A stretch of DNA of 64,000 bases from Mesorhizobium sp. LSJC280B00 (GTDB lineage: Bacteria; Pseudomonadota; Alphaproteobacteria; Rhizobiales; Rhizobiaceae). Location: positions 350,293 through 414,292 of the forward strand of contig NZ_AYVL01000002.1 in the NCBI RefSeq assembly GCF_000502835.1, given 5' to 3'. Positions 48,189 to 56,753 of the stretch are shown in pieces (the stretch's first letter is position 1; every line of letters starts with the position of its first letter). The position numbers were made by a program, and so were the translations under genes. The notes beneath the pieces were generated by a model. The model did not search any database. It was not told where the DNA came from and worked only from the letters and a program-made list of their open reading frames with translations.

Positions 48189-48697
48189 GTTGGCTCCTCC
48201 GGTGCATCGGCAAAGGCGAAAAAGGCGTCGCCGACGATCTTCTGCACCTGCTCGTAGCTCGACCAGCCAATGCCTAACCGTTCGTAAAAAGCCTTGGCGG
48301 TCTTGTTGTCGGTGTCGACGGACAGCCTGAGATAGACGCCGCCTGCCTTCCGGCACTGCGCCGCCACCCGGCGCAGCAGGCGCTCGCCGATCCTGCGGCC
48401 ACGAAAACGGTCCTCGACATAGAGGTCCTGCACATAGACGCCGGGCCGTCCCATCCATGTCGAGAAGATCGGAAAATACAGGCAAAGCCCGGCAAATTCG
48501 CCACCGACTTCGGCGATCAAGGTCGAGAAGGCAGGCTTTTCGCCAAAGCCATAGGTGCGGAGATCCTGAGCTGTCGAGGTGATCTCCTGATGTGCGCCGA
48601 CATGCGCGCCGAGCCGTAGGAGCGCGGCGTGGATGGTTTCGACGTCCTCGACCCGGCCGGGGCGGATGACAATGTCTCTTGACGGTGGGTTGGTCAC
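48185..48697 (-). CDS. GNAT acetyltransferase, SSAT/diamine acetyltransferase-like
   Basis: The 170-residue protein has the GNAT fold: IVIRPGRVEDVETIHALL-like opening, LCLYFPIFSTWMGRPGVYV and QDLYVEDRFRGRRIGERLLR (motif A, acetyl-CoA binding), and NKTAKAFYERLGI. The FSTW-x-G-x-PG-x-YVQDLYV pattern is typical of spermidine/spermine N1-acetyltransferases and related thialysine acetyltransferases. GTG 48697 is used, 9 bases after the BKACE stop. It probably acetylates an amine intermediate or polyamine. Confidence 0.87.
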   Translation of the reverse strand: MTNPPSRDIVIRPGRVEDVETIHAALLRLGAHVGAHQEITSTAQDLRTYGFGEKPAFSTLIAEVGGEFAGLCLYFPIFSTWMGRPGVYVQDLYVEDRFRGRRIGERLLRRVAAQCRKAGGVYLRLSVDTDNKTAKAFYERLGIGWSSYEQVQKIVGDAFFAFADAPEEPT

Positions 48698-48706
48698 GGC
48701 CGCATC

Positions 48707-49636
48707 TCAGAACGCCACGCGGTCGCCGCCCTTGAGCGCCAGCATCTGCCGTGCCTCGGCCGGCGTTGCGACGTCCAGCGACAGCCCTTCGAGCACGCCG
48801 CGGATCCGGCGGACCTGGTCGGCATTGGACTTGGCGAGCTGGCGCCCGTCGTAGAGGCTGTCCTCCAGCCCGACGCGGACATTGCCGCCCATCGTCGCCG
48901 CAATCGAGATCATCGGCATCTGGTGGCGTCCGGCCGCCAGCACGGAAAACCGGTAGCTGTCGCCGAACAGTTTGTCGGCGATGCGCTTCATGTGGATCAG
49001 GTTTTCGGGATCGGCGCCGATGCCACCCAATATGCCGAATACGAACTGGATGAACAATGGGCCCGACACCAGCCCGCGGTCGCGGAAATGCGCAAGCGAA
49101 TAGAGATGGCCGACATCGTAGCACTCGAATTCGAAGCGCGTGCCGCATCCGCGCCCAAGCTTTTCGAGCACCGTCTCCATATCGGCAAAGGTGTTCTTGA
49201 AGATCGTGTCGCGGGTGGCCTCGAGCAGCTTCGGCTCCCATTCGTGCTGCCATTCGCGCGGCCGCTCGAGCATCGGGAACAGCGCGAAATTCATCGAGCC
49301 CATATTGAGCGAGCACATTTCGGGCTCGGCCCTGAGCGGGGCGGCCAACCGCTGGTCGAGCGTCATCAGCGACGATCCGCCAGTGGTGATGTTGATCACC
49401 GCATCGGTCGCCTGCTTGATGCGCGGCAGGAACTGCATGAACACCTCGGGGTCGGCGGTCGGCCGCCCGTCGCTGGGGTCGCGGGCGTGAAGATGCAGGA
49501 TCGCGGCGCCGGCTTCGGCGGCGGCGATCGCGTCTGCGGCGATCTGGTCCGGCGTCACGGGCAGATGCGGCGACATCGACGGGGTGTGTACCGACCCGGT
49601 GACGGCGCAAGTGATGATGACTTTTCGCGGCGCCAT
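48707..49636 (-). CDS. Beta-keto acid cleavage enzyme (BKACE, DUF849)
   Basis: The 309-residue TIM-barrel protein has the BKACE signatures: VIITCAVTGSVHTPSMSPHL, zinc ligands in AAILHLHARDPSDGRP (His48, His50), CSLNMGSMNFALFP, and IQFVFGILGGIGADPENL. The founding member, Kce, cleaves 3-keto-5-aminohexanoate with acetyl-CoA in lysine fermentation. Others act on dehydrocarnitine or other beta-keto acids, giving acetoacetate and a CoA ester. The neighbouring transaminase could make such a keto acid. It lies 10 bp after the aminotransferase gene. Confidence 0.93.
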   Translation of the reverse strand: MAPRKVIITCAVTGSVHTPSMSPHLPVTPDQIAADAIAAAEAGAAILHLHARDPSDGRPTADPEVFMQFLPRIKQATDAVINITTGGSSLMTLDQRLAAPLRAEPEMCSLNMGSMNFALFPMLERPREWQHEWEPKLLEATRDTIFKNTFADMETVLEKLGRGCGTRFEFECYDVGHLYSLAHFRDRGLVSGPLFIQFVFGILGGIGADPENLIHMKRIADKLFGDSYRFSVLAAGRHQMPMISIAATMGGNVRVGLEDSLYDGRQLAKSNADQVRRIRGVLEGLSLDVATPAEARQMLALKGGDRVAF

Positions 49637-49646
49637 GGTTCGCCTC

Positions 49647-51014
49647 TCAGCCTTCGACCGCCAGGTCGAGCTCGCCGGCCAGCACCTCGAGCGAGTCGCC
49701 GATGATGGATATGATCTCGCCGATCTGCGCGGCGGTGACGATCATCGGCGGCGCGACCATGAAATTGTCGCCGTCGACACCGCCCTTGACCTTACGTCCG
49801 TAGATGATCAGGCCGCGCTCGTAGGCGAGGTCGAGCAGATGCTGGGTGGCCTTCTTTGCCGGCTCGATCGGCCTCAGCGTTTCTGGGTCGGCGACCATTT
49901 CGGCACCGGTGAGCAGGCCCTTGCCGCGGACGTCGGCGATGAACGGAAACCGCTTCGCCAATCCCTTCAGCTCGTCCATCAATAGCTCGCCCATGACAGC
50001 CGCGTTGGCGATCAGGCCGAGACGGTCCATCTCGCCGAGCACGGCGAGCCCGGCGGCGCAGGCGAGCGGATTGCCGGCATAGGTATGGCCGTGCTGGAAG
50101 CCGCCCGACGCGAGCAATGGCTGCACCAGCCGCATCGGTGCCGCCAGCGCGCCGAGCGGCGCGTAGCCAGAGCCCAGCCCCTTCGACAGCGCGACGATGT
50201 CGGGCTTGCAGTTCCAGTGGTCGCCGCCGAGGAATTTTCCGGTGCGGCCGGCACCGCTCATCACTTCGTCATGGATGAGCAGGATGCCGTAGCGATCGCA
50301 GATCTCGCGGATGCGCGGATAGTAGCTGTCCGGCGCCACCAGTGCTGCCGTGGCAGCGCCGCCGACTGGCTCCATGATGAAGGCGAGCACGCTCTGCGCT
50401 CCCTCGGCGAGGATCTTTTCCTCCAGCATGTCGGCGTAGCGGATGCCGCGCTGTTCCATCGAAAGATTGTCGCGGTCGCGCCAGGCGATGGGCGCCGGCA
50501 CGGTCGGCATCATCTGCATCATCGGCACAAATGTTTCGGACAGCGCATCGTCGCCGGTAACGGCGAGCGCGCCGAGCGTGCCGCCATGATAGGAGGGAAA
50601 GCGCGAGATCACCTTCCAACGGCTGGGCTGGCCGGTGGCGACCGCCCATTGCCGCGCCAGCTTGATGCAGGATTCGATCGCTTCCGAGCCGCCGGAGACA
50701 AAGAAGATGCGGTCCATGCCTTCAGGGAGTTTGGCGGCCAGCTGCCGCGCGAGCTCCTCGGCCGGTTCGTTCTCGAAATGCAGGCGGTAGGCGAAGGTGG
50801 CGCGGTCCATCTGCCTTTTCATCGCGTCGAGCACGTTGCGATTGGAGTGGCCGATATTGGCAACCATCGGACCGCTCGATCCGTCGATGAAGCGGCGGCC
50901 ATCCTGCGTCCACATGTAGATGCCTTCGGCGCGGTCGATCAGCGGCCGGCGCACGCTGGATAGATAAAACAGATGCGAGGCTTCGCGAGTTTCCGGGGCA
51001 GGAGACTTCAACAT
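49647..51014 (-). CDS. Class III (omega) aminotransferase
   Basis: The 455-residue PLP enzyme has FFVSGGSEAIESCIKLARQW (phosphate cup), SRFPSYHGGTLGAL, LIHDEVMSGAGRTG (the Asp that contacts the pyridine nitrogen), and PLP-lysine Lys278 in DIVALSKGLGSGYAPLGA. Class III enzymes transfer amino groups from beta- or omega-amines and polyamines. ATG 51014 lies one base after the stop of the dimethylformamidase-like gene, so translation is linked. Confidence 0.94.
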   Translation of the reverse strand: MLKSPAPETREASHLFYLSSVRRPLIDRAEGIYMWTQDGRRFIDGSSGPMVANIGHSNRNVLDAMKRQMDRATFAYRLHFENEPAEELARQLAAKLPEGMDRIFFVSGGSEAIESCIKLARQWAVATGQPSRWKVISRFPSYHGGTLGALAVTGDDALSETFVPMMQMMPTVPAPIAWRDRDNLSMEQRGIRYADMLEEKILAEGAQSVLAFIMEPVGGAATAALVAPDSYYPRIREICDRYGILLIHDEVMSGAGRTGKFLGGDHWNCKPDIVALSKGLGSGYAPLGALAAPMRLVQPLLASGGFQHGHTYAGNPLACAAGLAVLGEMDRLGLIANAAVMGELLMDELKGLAKRFPFIADVRGKGLLTGAEMVADPETLRPIEPAKKATQHLLDLAYERGLIIYGRKVKGGVDGDNFMVAPPMIVTAAQIGEIISIIGDSLEVLAGELDLAVEG

Positions 51015-51015
51015 G

Positions 51016-52656
51016 TCATGGCTTTCCAAGATAGCGGTCGAGGACATTTCTGGTGACGCGCTCGACCATCGCATCCTGCCTTAGCAGGCCAGCAACCCAT
51101 TCGCAGCTTCCGGCGTGAAACACCTCGCCTTTGCCGCGCGGGAAATTGACGATCATGCCGTTGCCGCGTTTGACCTTGTCGAGGTTGGCATCGCTTGCCT
51201 CGCCGAACAGCGTCTCGGCGGTGAAGCGTCCGTCCTCGTCGCCGAGAAACTGGTCGTCGAACGCAATGTCGGCGCTTTCCTCGACCTGGCTCGCCATGCC
51301 GACGGCCAGCACTTGCAGCCCGTCCGGTGCACCGCTGTCGGGCTTGGGGTAGGGCAGGCCGCCGCGGATCTCGAAATCGAGCCCGTCGACCTCGTAGCCA
51401 TAGACATGGCTGTCGGCGCCGAGCAGATCGCCATAGTAGATGCCGGTGCCGGCAAACGCCCAATGCTCCGGCCGGTAGACCGGAAAGCCGCGTACGCCGC
51501 GCGGCGCGCAGCCGCCCCAGCCGGCATAGACGCCTCTTGTCGCGTTGAGGCCGAAGGTCGCCGCACCCGGCCGGCCGATTTCCGGCGCTTCCCAGGAATT
51601 GGTGGCGCGCCTTATATCGCCGCCGCGATAGGCCGGGTCCTCGGCGCGAGCGCGGTATTTGTAACAGACCTGCCGGCGGCCTTCGTCCTCCAGCCTGGTC
51701 TGCCACATGAAATTGCCGGCAAAGCGCGCCGCATGACCGCCGCGCTCGACATAGGTGTCGACCGCATCGCGCATTTCCCAGGTCCAATATTCGTCGTGGC
51801 CGACCAAGACGACGCAGTCATAGCCGTCGAGAATGTCGGGCGAAAAATGCAGATCGTGCTGGCTGGCGAGATCGACGGCGTAGCCGGCACGCTCGGCGAA
51901 GCGGAAGAAATGGCTGTCGTAGCTTGCCCAGCCGGACGAGGCGTATTTCTTCGAATGGCCGGTAGCAAAGGCCCATTCCATATGCGGATAGCGCGGCACG
52001 GTTTTCGGCGGCACGGCGACTTCGAGCGGCACGCGCGGCGCGTCCCTGGGCAGCACGACGAAGCCGCGGCACCACGGCCGTTGGGTCGACACCATTCGTG
52101 CATATTGGTCCCGGCCTGGCCCGGTGATGCCTTCGTAATGGTTGGAACCGCCCCATGTATTGTAGGCGAGCCAGGTGCTGGTGGCAGCCACCTGCAGCAC
52201 GCGGCCGGGTTTCTTGCCGGGCTGCGGCGAGACGATGAAAAGGTGATGACAGCGGATCGGCTTGCCGTCGCGACCGTCCGCTTCAAGCGTGACGCGATAG
52301 GCGCCGGATGGCCAGTCGTCGCCGATGCGAAACTCGAACGACGCTTGCCAGCCGCAGCCTTCGACCGAACATTGATCCGGCGTATCTTGCCAGCGCGCCG
52401 CAATCCCGGTCCTTTCGAACATTGTCGTTTCCGCGCCGCCGTCGCGGATGATTGCGATGCCGAAACCGGCGGCCGTCGAACTGACATGCAGCGCCACCAT
52501 CTCGCCGGGGCGATAGGAAAAACGGTCGCTGTAGCACCAGATTTCGCCGCGCCTGCCATCCATACCGGGCCATTCCCAGTAATGGCTGCGCACCGCCTGG
52601 CGTCGCTGCTCCGGCGTCAGTCCGAAATCGGGAAACTCGGTCGGCGGATGGTTCAT
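51016..52656 (-). CDS. N,N-dimethylformamidase large-subunit-like protein
   Basis: The 546-residue protein resembles the large (beta) subunit of dimethylformamidase. It has an Ig-like N-terminal part (GEIWCYSDRFSYRPGEMVAL), a Rossmann-like core (NTWGGSNHYEGITG, DILDGYDCVVLVGHDEYWTW, ARFAGNFMWQTRLED), and a C-terminal domain with FEIRGGLPYPKP and EVFHAGSCEWVAGL. DMFase hydrolyses N-acyl amides at a mononuclear iron with a small partner subunit; no small-subunit gene is adjacent. It is first in the operon, divergent from the ParB-like gene. Confidence 0.85.
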   Translation of the reverse strand: MNHPPTEFPDFGLTPEQRRQAVRSHYWEWPGMDGRRGEIWCYSDRFSYRPGEMVALHVSSTAAGFGIAIIRDGGAETTMFERTGIAARWQDTPDQCSVEGCGWQASFEFRIGDDWPSGAYRVTLEADGRDGKPIRCHHLFIVSPQPGKKPGRVLQVAATSTWLAYNTWGGSNHYEGITGPGRDQYARMVSTQRPWCRGFVVLPRDAPRVPLEVAVPPKTVPRYPHMEWAFATGHSKKYASSGWASYDSHFFRFAERAGYAVDLASQHDLHFSPDILDGYDCVVLVGHDEYWTWEMRDAVDTYVERGGHAARFAGNFMWQTRLEDEGRRQVCYKYRARAEDPAYRGGDIRRATNSWEAPEIGRPGAATFGLNATRGVYAGWGGCAPRGVRGFPVYRPEHWAFAGTGIYYGDLLGADSHVYGYEVDGLDFEIRGGLPYPKPDSGAPDGLQVLAVGMASQVEESADIAFDDQFLGDEDGRFTAETLFGEASDANLDKVKRGNGMIVNFPRGKGEVFHAGSCEWVAGLLRQDAMVERVTRNVLDRYLGKP

Positions 52657-52812
52657 GGACACCGCTAAGGTCGAAGGCCGCCATTTCGGCCATCCGCCGG
52701 CCAAGCGTCAATTGGAAACGATCGGGCCAGCCATTGCCGGGCTGCTCCCTTGGCCTTGCCTGACAAACAGACTATCTCACAAAGGGCGGCGTTGTCCGCC
52801 ACGGGAGCCGAT

Positions 52813-53061
52813 ATGCTGAGAGTGCAAAAGGTCAGGGTCAACGATATCTACGTGCCGACGGCGCGCAAGAAGACGCTGCATCCCGAGACCGTCCGCCATC
52901 TGGCCGAGGACATTCTGGAAAACGGCATGAAGATGCCGATCCAAGTGCGCCATGACGGCAAGCGCCATATCCTGGTCGAAGGGTTGCATCGGCTGGAAGC
53001 GGCCAAGTGGCTCGGCGAGACCGAGATCGACGCCTATCTGGTGCAAGCCAAGCGCCACTGA
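52813..53061 (+). CDS. Small ParB/sulfiredoxin-domain protein
   Basis: The 82-residue protein consists of the ParB/Srx N-terminal domain: RVNDIYVPTARKKTLHPETV, ENGMKMPIQVRHDGKRHILV, and EGLHRLEAAKWLGETEIDAY. The last contains the EGxHRxxA box that binds nucleotide in ParB (CTP) and sulfiredoxin (ATP). No helix-turn-helix follows, so it is not a partition protein. GGGAG 6 bases before ATG 52813 sets the start. It is divergent from the five-gene operon, 156 bp between starts. Confidence 0.82.
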   Translation: MLRVQKVRVNDIYVPTARKKTLHPETVRHLAEDILENGMKMPIQVRHDGKRHILVEGLHRLEAAKWLGETEIDAYLVQAKRH

Positions 53062-53182
53062 AGCCACTTATTTCCGTCGTTCGAATCTCCTGTCCCGCGG
53101 ATTTTTTCGCGGACCGTGTCGGCTTGCGTCTTGTCGGTTCGTCCTAGACACGGAAGCCAAAACCGACATGTGAGGAAACATC

Positions 53183-53668
53183 ATGACCACCAAGCTCGAC
53201 ATCGCCCCCAACTCCGATCGCGAGCTGGTTCTCGCCCGCATCATCGATGCGCCGCACGAGAACGTCTATCGCTGCTGGACCGAGCCAAAGCTGTTGACGC
53301 AATGGTTCTCGCCGACGCCGTGGATGACGCCGCGCGCCGAAATGGATGTGCGGACCGGTGGCTCCACCCTTGTCGTCATGGCCGATCCCGACGGCAAGGA
53401 GTTCCCGAATCCAGGCATCTTCCTCGAAGTCGTACCGGGCAAAAAGCTCGTCTTCACCGATGCCTATACGAAGGCGTGGGAGCCGTCCGAAAAGCCGTTC
53501 ATGACGGTCGTGCTGACCTTCGAGGACGAGGGCGAGGGCAAGACCCGCTACATTGCCCGCGTCGCGCATTGGTCGGTCGCCGACCGCGAACAGCACGAGA
53601 AAATGGGTTTTCACGAGGGCTGGGGCCAGTGCGCCGAACAGCTTGAGGAGGTCGCAAACCGACTTTGA
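53183..53668 (+). CDS. SRPBCC/AHSA1-family protein
   Basis: The 161-residue protein is a START/Bet v1-like AHSA1 domain protein: LVLARIIDAPHENVYRCWTE, LLTQWFSPTPWMTPRAEMDV, and a C-terminal helix HEGWGQCAEQLEEVA. Such proteins bind hydrophobic ligands; the function is not assigned. It is followed after 22 bp by an exported hydrolase gene on the same strand. Confidence 0.9.
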   Translation: MTTKLDIAPNSDRELVLARIIDAPHENVYRCWTEPKLLTQWFSPTPWMTPRAEMDVRTGGSTLVVMADPDGKEFPNPGIFLEVVPGKKLVFTDAYTKAWEPSEKPFMTVVLTFEDEGEGKTRYIARVAHWSVADREQHEKMGFHEGWGQCAEQLEEVANRL

Positions 53669-53690
53669 TGCAAACGAGAGAGGGAGACTG

Positions 53691-54647
53691 ATGTCCAGAT
53701 CGGTATTTTTCGCCATTTTCGCCTCGGCCGCCGCGCTATTTGCCGCGCCGGGCACCATCAACGCAGAGGAGGCCAAGCCCGCCATGACGACCGCAACCGC
53801 AACACTGCCGACGCCGGAAAAATCCGGCCTGCTGCCGATCAACGGCCTGAACTATTATTACGCCGTCTATGGCAAGGGCGAGCCGCTGCTTCTGCTGCAT
53901 GGCGGTCTCGGCACGACCGACATGTTCGCGCCGATCCTGCCGAAGCTTACCGAGAACCGCACCGTCATCGGGGTCGACCTGCAGGGCCATGGCCGCACCG
54001 CGCTCGGCGACCGGCCGCTCAGCCTGGAGGCGATGGGCGACGACATGGCGGCAATCGTCAAGGCACTCGGCTACGACAAGGTCGACGTGATGGGTTATTC
54101 GCTGGGTGGCGGCGTCGCCTTCCGCATGGCCGTCCAGCAGCCTGAAGCGGTGCGCCGCCTGGTGCTGGTCTCGACCGGCTACGCCGCGGACGGCTTCTAC
54201 GCCGAAATGCGTGGCCAGCAGGCACAAGTCGGCGCGGCGATGGCCGACATGATGAAGGACACGCCGATGTACAAGTCCTACGTCGCGGTTGCGCCGCATC
54301 CGGAGGATTTTCCGAAACTGCTCGACCAGCTCGGCGCCTATATGCGCAAGGACTACGACTATTCGGCCGACGTGCCGAAGCTGAAAATGCCGGTGATGCT
54401 GGTGTTCGGCGACAGCGATATGTACCGGCCCGAGCACGAGATCAAGTTCTATCAGATGCTCGGCGGCGGGTTGAAGGACGCCGGCTGGATGCGCGAGAAC
54501 CTGTCGCAGAACCGCCTGGCGATCCTGCCGAACCGCACCCACTACGACGTGTTCTTCGCGCCGGAACTGACAGCTGCCGCGCTGCCGTTCCTCAATGGCC
54601 AGACCAAGGTCAAGACCTGGGACGAGGTCGTCAACGAAACGAACTGA
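53691..54647 (+). CDS. Exported alpha/beta hydrolase
   Basis: The 318-residue product has a signal peptide (SVFFAIFASAAALFAAPGTI, cleavage near INA-EE). A canonical alpha/beta hydrolase follows: LLLLHGGLGTTDMFAPILPK, Ser nucleophile in VMGYSLGGGVAF, Asp in LVFGDSDMYRPEH, and His in ILPNRTHYDVF. It probably acts in the periplasm on an ester or similar bond. GAGGGAG precedes ATG 53691 by 4 bases. The terminator at 54664 follows. Confidence 0.88.
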   Translation: MSRSVFFAIFASAAALFAAPGTINAEEAKPAMTTATATLPTPEKSGLLPINGLNYYYAVYGKGEPLLLLHGGLGTTDMFAPILPKLTENRTVIGVDLQGHGRTALGDRPLSLEAMGDDMAAIVKALGYDKVDVMGYSLGGGVAFRMAVQQPEAVRRLVLVSTGYAADGFYAEMRGQQAQVGAAMADMMKDTPMYKSYVAVAPHPEDFPKLLDQLGAYMRKDYDYSADVPKLKMPVMLVFGDSDMYRPEHEIKFYQMLGGGLKDAGWMRENLSQNRLAILPNRTHYDVFFAPELTAAALPFLNGQTKVKTWDEVVNETN

Positions 54648-54663
54648 CGCCCAGTCAATTGTC

Positions 54664-54696
54664 TGCCGGCCGTCTTCCGCGAGATGGCCGGCATTT
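54664..54696 (+). terminator. Probable terminator of the hydrolase gene
   Basis: An 8-bp stem (TGCCGGCC paired with GGCCGGCA) with a 14-base loop is followed by TTT, 17 bp after the stop codon. The U-tract is short. Confidence 0.45.
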
Positions 54697-54843
54697 CGCC
54701 CATGGGGCCTTGGCCCGGCGCATCGGCCAATCGTGGATCGGCCGCATCACAGCTATAGATGGCGCCATCAAAGCTTTTCAATTGACGCTGCCACGCCTAT
54801 CGATAGGTATGCCGCCTATCCTCACAGGGCAGGGACGCGGGTG

Positions 54844-55242
54844 ATGGCAAGATATCAGGGCGGGTGTTTGTGCGGCGCGGTGCGCTACCGCGCCGAGGCG
54901 GCACCGATCAATGAGCGCGTCTGCCATTGCCGGTTGTGCCAGAAGGCGCTGGGTGCCGCCTTTAACGCGCGCGTGCTGTTCCGCATCGACGATGTGACGG
55001 TCGACGGACCGCTGGCGACGGTGAATTCCTCGCCCGATCTCAAGCGCGGCTTTTGTCCCCGCTGCGGCACGACGATGTTTTCCCGACGCGATTCCGCCGG
55101 CATCATCGGCATCACCACCGGCTCGCTCGATGATCCCTCGGTGTTCAGGCCTGAGATGCATATCTGGACCGCCTCGAAGCAGCCCTGGGTGCAGATCGAT
55201 GACGGCCTGCCGCAATATGAAGGCGCGCCACCTCCGGCTTGA
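54844..55242 (+). CDS. GFA-family zinc protein, second copy
   Basis: The 132-residue protein has the GFA cysteine pattern: Cys8-x-Cys10 (GGCLCGAVRY), Cys27-x-Cys29-x2-Cys32 (VCHCRLCQK), and Cys71-x2-Cys74 (GFCPRCGTTMF). It is only distantly similar to the GFA protein at 157-654 and is shorter. No glutathione-formaldehyde dehydrogenase gene is nearby. ATG 54844 is the start before the conserved ARYQGGCLCG. Confidence 0.9.
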   Translation: MARYQGGCLCGAVRYRAEAAPINERVCHCRLCQKALGAAFNARVLFRIDDVTVDGPLATVNSSPDLKRGFCPRCGTTMFSRRDSAGIIGITTGSLDDPSVFRPEMHIWTASKQPWVQIDDGLPQYEGAPPPA

Positions 55243-55361
55243 GGTGAAATCTGGACAAAATTTAATCCAAAGCGACACGAGATAGCCGGCAAAGCGTCAT
55301 TGGCGGGCCATCATTGCTGCCTATCTATTGGCATGCGGGCAGGCAGTCGAGGAGGCGACGG

Positions 55362-55574
55362 ATGAACGACAGCATCAACACCCTGGATGAACTCTTGAGC
55401 GATCCGATGATCAAGCTGGTAATGGAGCGCGACCGCGTGCAACCGGCACAACTTCGCACGTTGCTCGAAGAAAAGGTCCGCCGGGTAGACGATGATGCGC
55501 CGGTCAACGATCGCTTTGTACCGCCGGCCCACCTCATGGCCACGACCTGTCACAAGCTGTGGTTGTGCAGCTAG
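55362..55574 (+). CDS. Small hypothetical protein
   Basis: A 70-residue frame begins at ATG 55362, 6 bases after GGAGG. It reads INTLDELLSDPMIKLVMERD, then VQPAQLRTLLEEKVRRVDDD and ends HLMATTCHKLWLCS. The helical, charged first half (SDPMIKLVMERDRV) is seen in small rhizobial proteins of unknown role. A good ribosome binding site and ordinary codon use support it as real. It converges with the GNAT gene. Confidence 0.65.
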   Translation: MNDSINTLDELLSDPMIKLVMERDRVQPAQLRTLLEEKVRRVDDDAPVNDRFVPPAHLMATTCHKLWLCS

Positions 55575-55587
55575 GGTCTTGAAGCGG

Positions 55588-56502
55588 TCAGCCGGAATTT
55601 GCCGGCAAATAGCTGTAATGGCTGCGGAAATAGGCAAGCTTGAAGCCGAGGCGTGCATAGTTGCGGTAGGCTGGCCCCTCACGTTCGGCTCGCGGCGCCT
55701 CGATATCGGCCACGAACAGTTTTGCACCGGCCGCAAGTCCGTCGCGCACCATCGCTTCGCCGAGCATTGCATCGAGGTCGAAGCTCGGCGCCATGATGCC
55801 GGGCACCGGCGCGTCGATGCCGCTCCAGGCCATGCCGTCGGCGCCGATGAACATCGAGCGCACCGCCGCCACCGCGTCTTCCCGCCGCAGCATGTAATGA
55901 TGCCAGCCGCGCCGGCCGGCCAGCGCCAGCAACCACGGTGAGGTCGGCAACCGATATTGGCTGTCGATGAACCCAGCCCATTCCCTTGCCGTTGCCGGCG
56001 TCACCCGCTCGACCGAGACATCCTCCGTCGGGAAAAGCGGCTCAGCGGGCAATGGCGTCGCGTCGCGAAAGATGCGTTCCCAGCCGCCCTGACGCTGCAG
56101 GCCGCGCGCCTCGAGCCAGCAGCTGAGCGTCGCGGGCTCGGTGTGTGGATTGGTGTAGAACCAGGGCCGCAGAATGCCGGCGTCGCGATAATGCGCCAGA
56201 AGTGCGTCGAGCCGGCTCTCGGTGGCCGCGCTCTCGACGCCGAAATTTTTGACACAGTTGAAATGGATGAACGGGATCGTCGTGCAGGTGGTCCAGACGA
56301 GATCGCCATCTTCGGCGATGGCAAGGCTTTGCCTTGCGGCAAAGTCTGCCGGGGCGGCGCGATAGAGATCGAGCCACGCATTGACCTCGGCGCGTTCGAT
56401 GGCGCGACTGAGGTTGCGAGGTATCTCGTCGACCCCGATGGCGGGCGAGCATGGCTCCGGCGGGACTACGGGCTGCAATTCTGACAGGGCGGCGGGCTGC
56501 AT
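55588..56502 (-). CDS. GNAT-family acetyltransferase-like protein
   Basis: The 304-residue protein has two weak GNAT-like halves. The N-terminal half holds NAWLDLYRAAPADFAARQ and DLVWTTCTTIPFIHFNCVKN. The C-terminal half holds RREDAVAAVRSMFIGADGMA, GLAAGAKLFVADIEAPR, and ARLGFKLAYFRSHY, the last a standard GNAT end. The acetyl-CoA loop is degenerate. The substrate is unknown. A perfect 20-bp palindrome and a smaller one lie 20-50 bp before its start. Confidence 0.72.
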   Translation of the reverse strand: MQPAALSELQPVVPPEPCSPAIGVDEIPRNLSRAIERAEVNAWLDLYRAAPADFAARQSLAIAEDGDLVWTTCTTIPFIHFNCVKNFGVESAATESRLDALLAHYRDAGILRPWFYTNPHTEPATLSCWLEARGLQRQGGWERIFRDATPLPAEPLFPTEDVSVERVTPATAREWAGFIDSQYRLPTSPWLLALAGRRGWHHYMLRREDAVAAVRSMFIGADGMAWSGIDAPVPGIMAPSFDLDAMLGEAMVRDGLAAGAKLFVADIEAPRAEREGPAYRNYARLGFKLAYFRSHYSYLPANSG

Positions 56503-56521
56503 GACGTCCTCCACGTGGTGC

Positions 56522-56552
56522 CTTACACCGTAAGATTAGTAGAGACTAATCT
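56522..56552. promoter_or_regulatory. Two adjacent palindromes before the GNAT gene
   Basis: CTTAC-ACC-GTAAG (56522-56534) and AGATTAGT-AGAG-ACTAATCT (56533-56552) are both perfect inverted repeats, overlapping by two bases, 20-50 bp from the start of the minus-strand GNAT gene. The form resembles TetR-family operators. No regulator gene is adjacent. Confidence 0.5.
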
Positions 56553-56753
56553 CATGCCGTGCGTTGTCAAGCCGAGGCAGCGACGTGGCCGAACGTTGGA
56601 GGGATCGCGCAACTCCGCCCGGCCAACGTCCCGCTGCAAAGCCCTAACAATTCGATTCAAACTTTGTTGGTAGTTTCTTGTTAGGAATCCAGCTTGGTTT
56701 GTCCGGCGGCGTTGTCCTGCCTTCGGTCTGTTGTGTTTTGCGTACAGGTCCAG

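Noticed and set aside
53085..53110. TTCGAATCTCC resembling a tRNA T-arm, near a small CCGCG/CGCGG hairpin
   Set aside because: The 5' half of the T-stem does not pair and no cloverleaf can be drawn; no tRNA gene is supported anywhere in the window.
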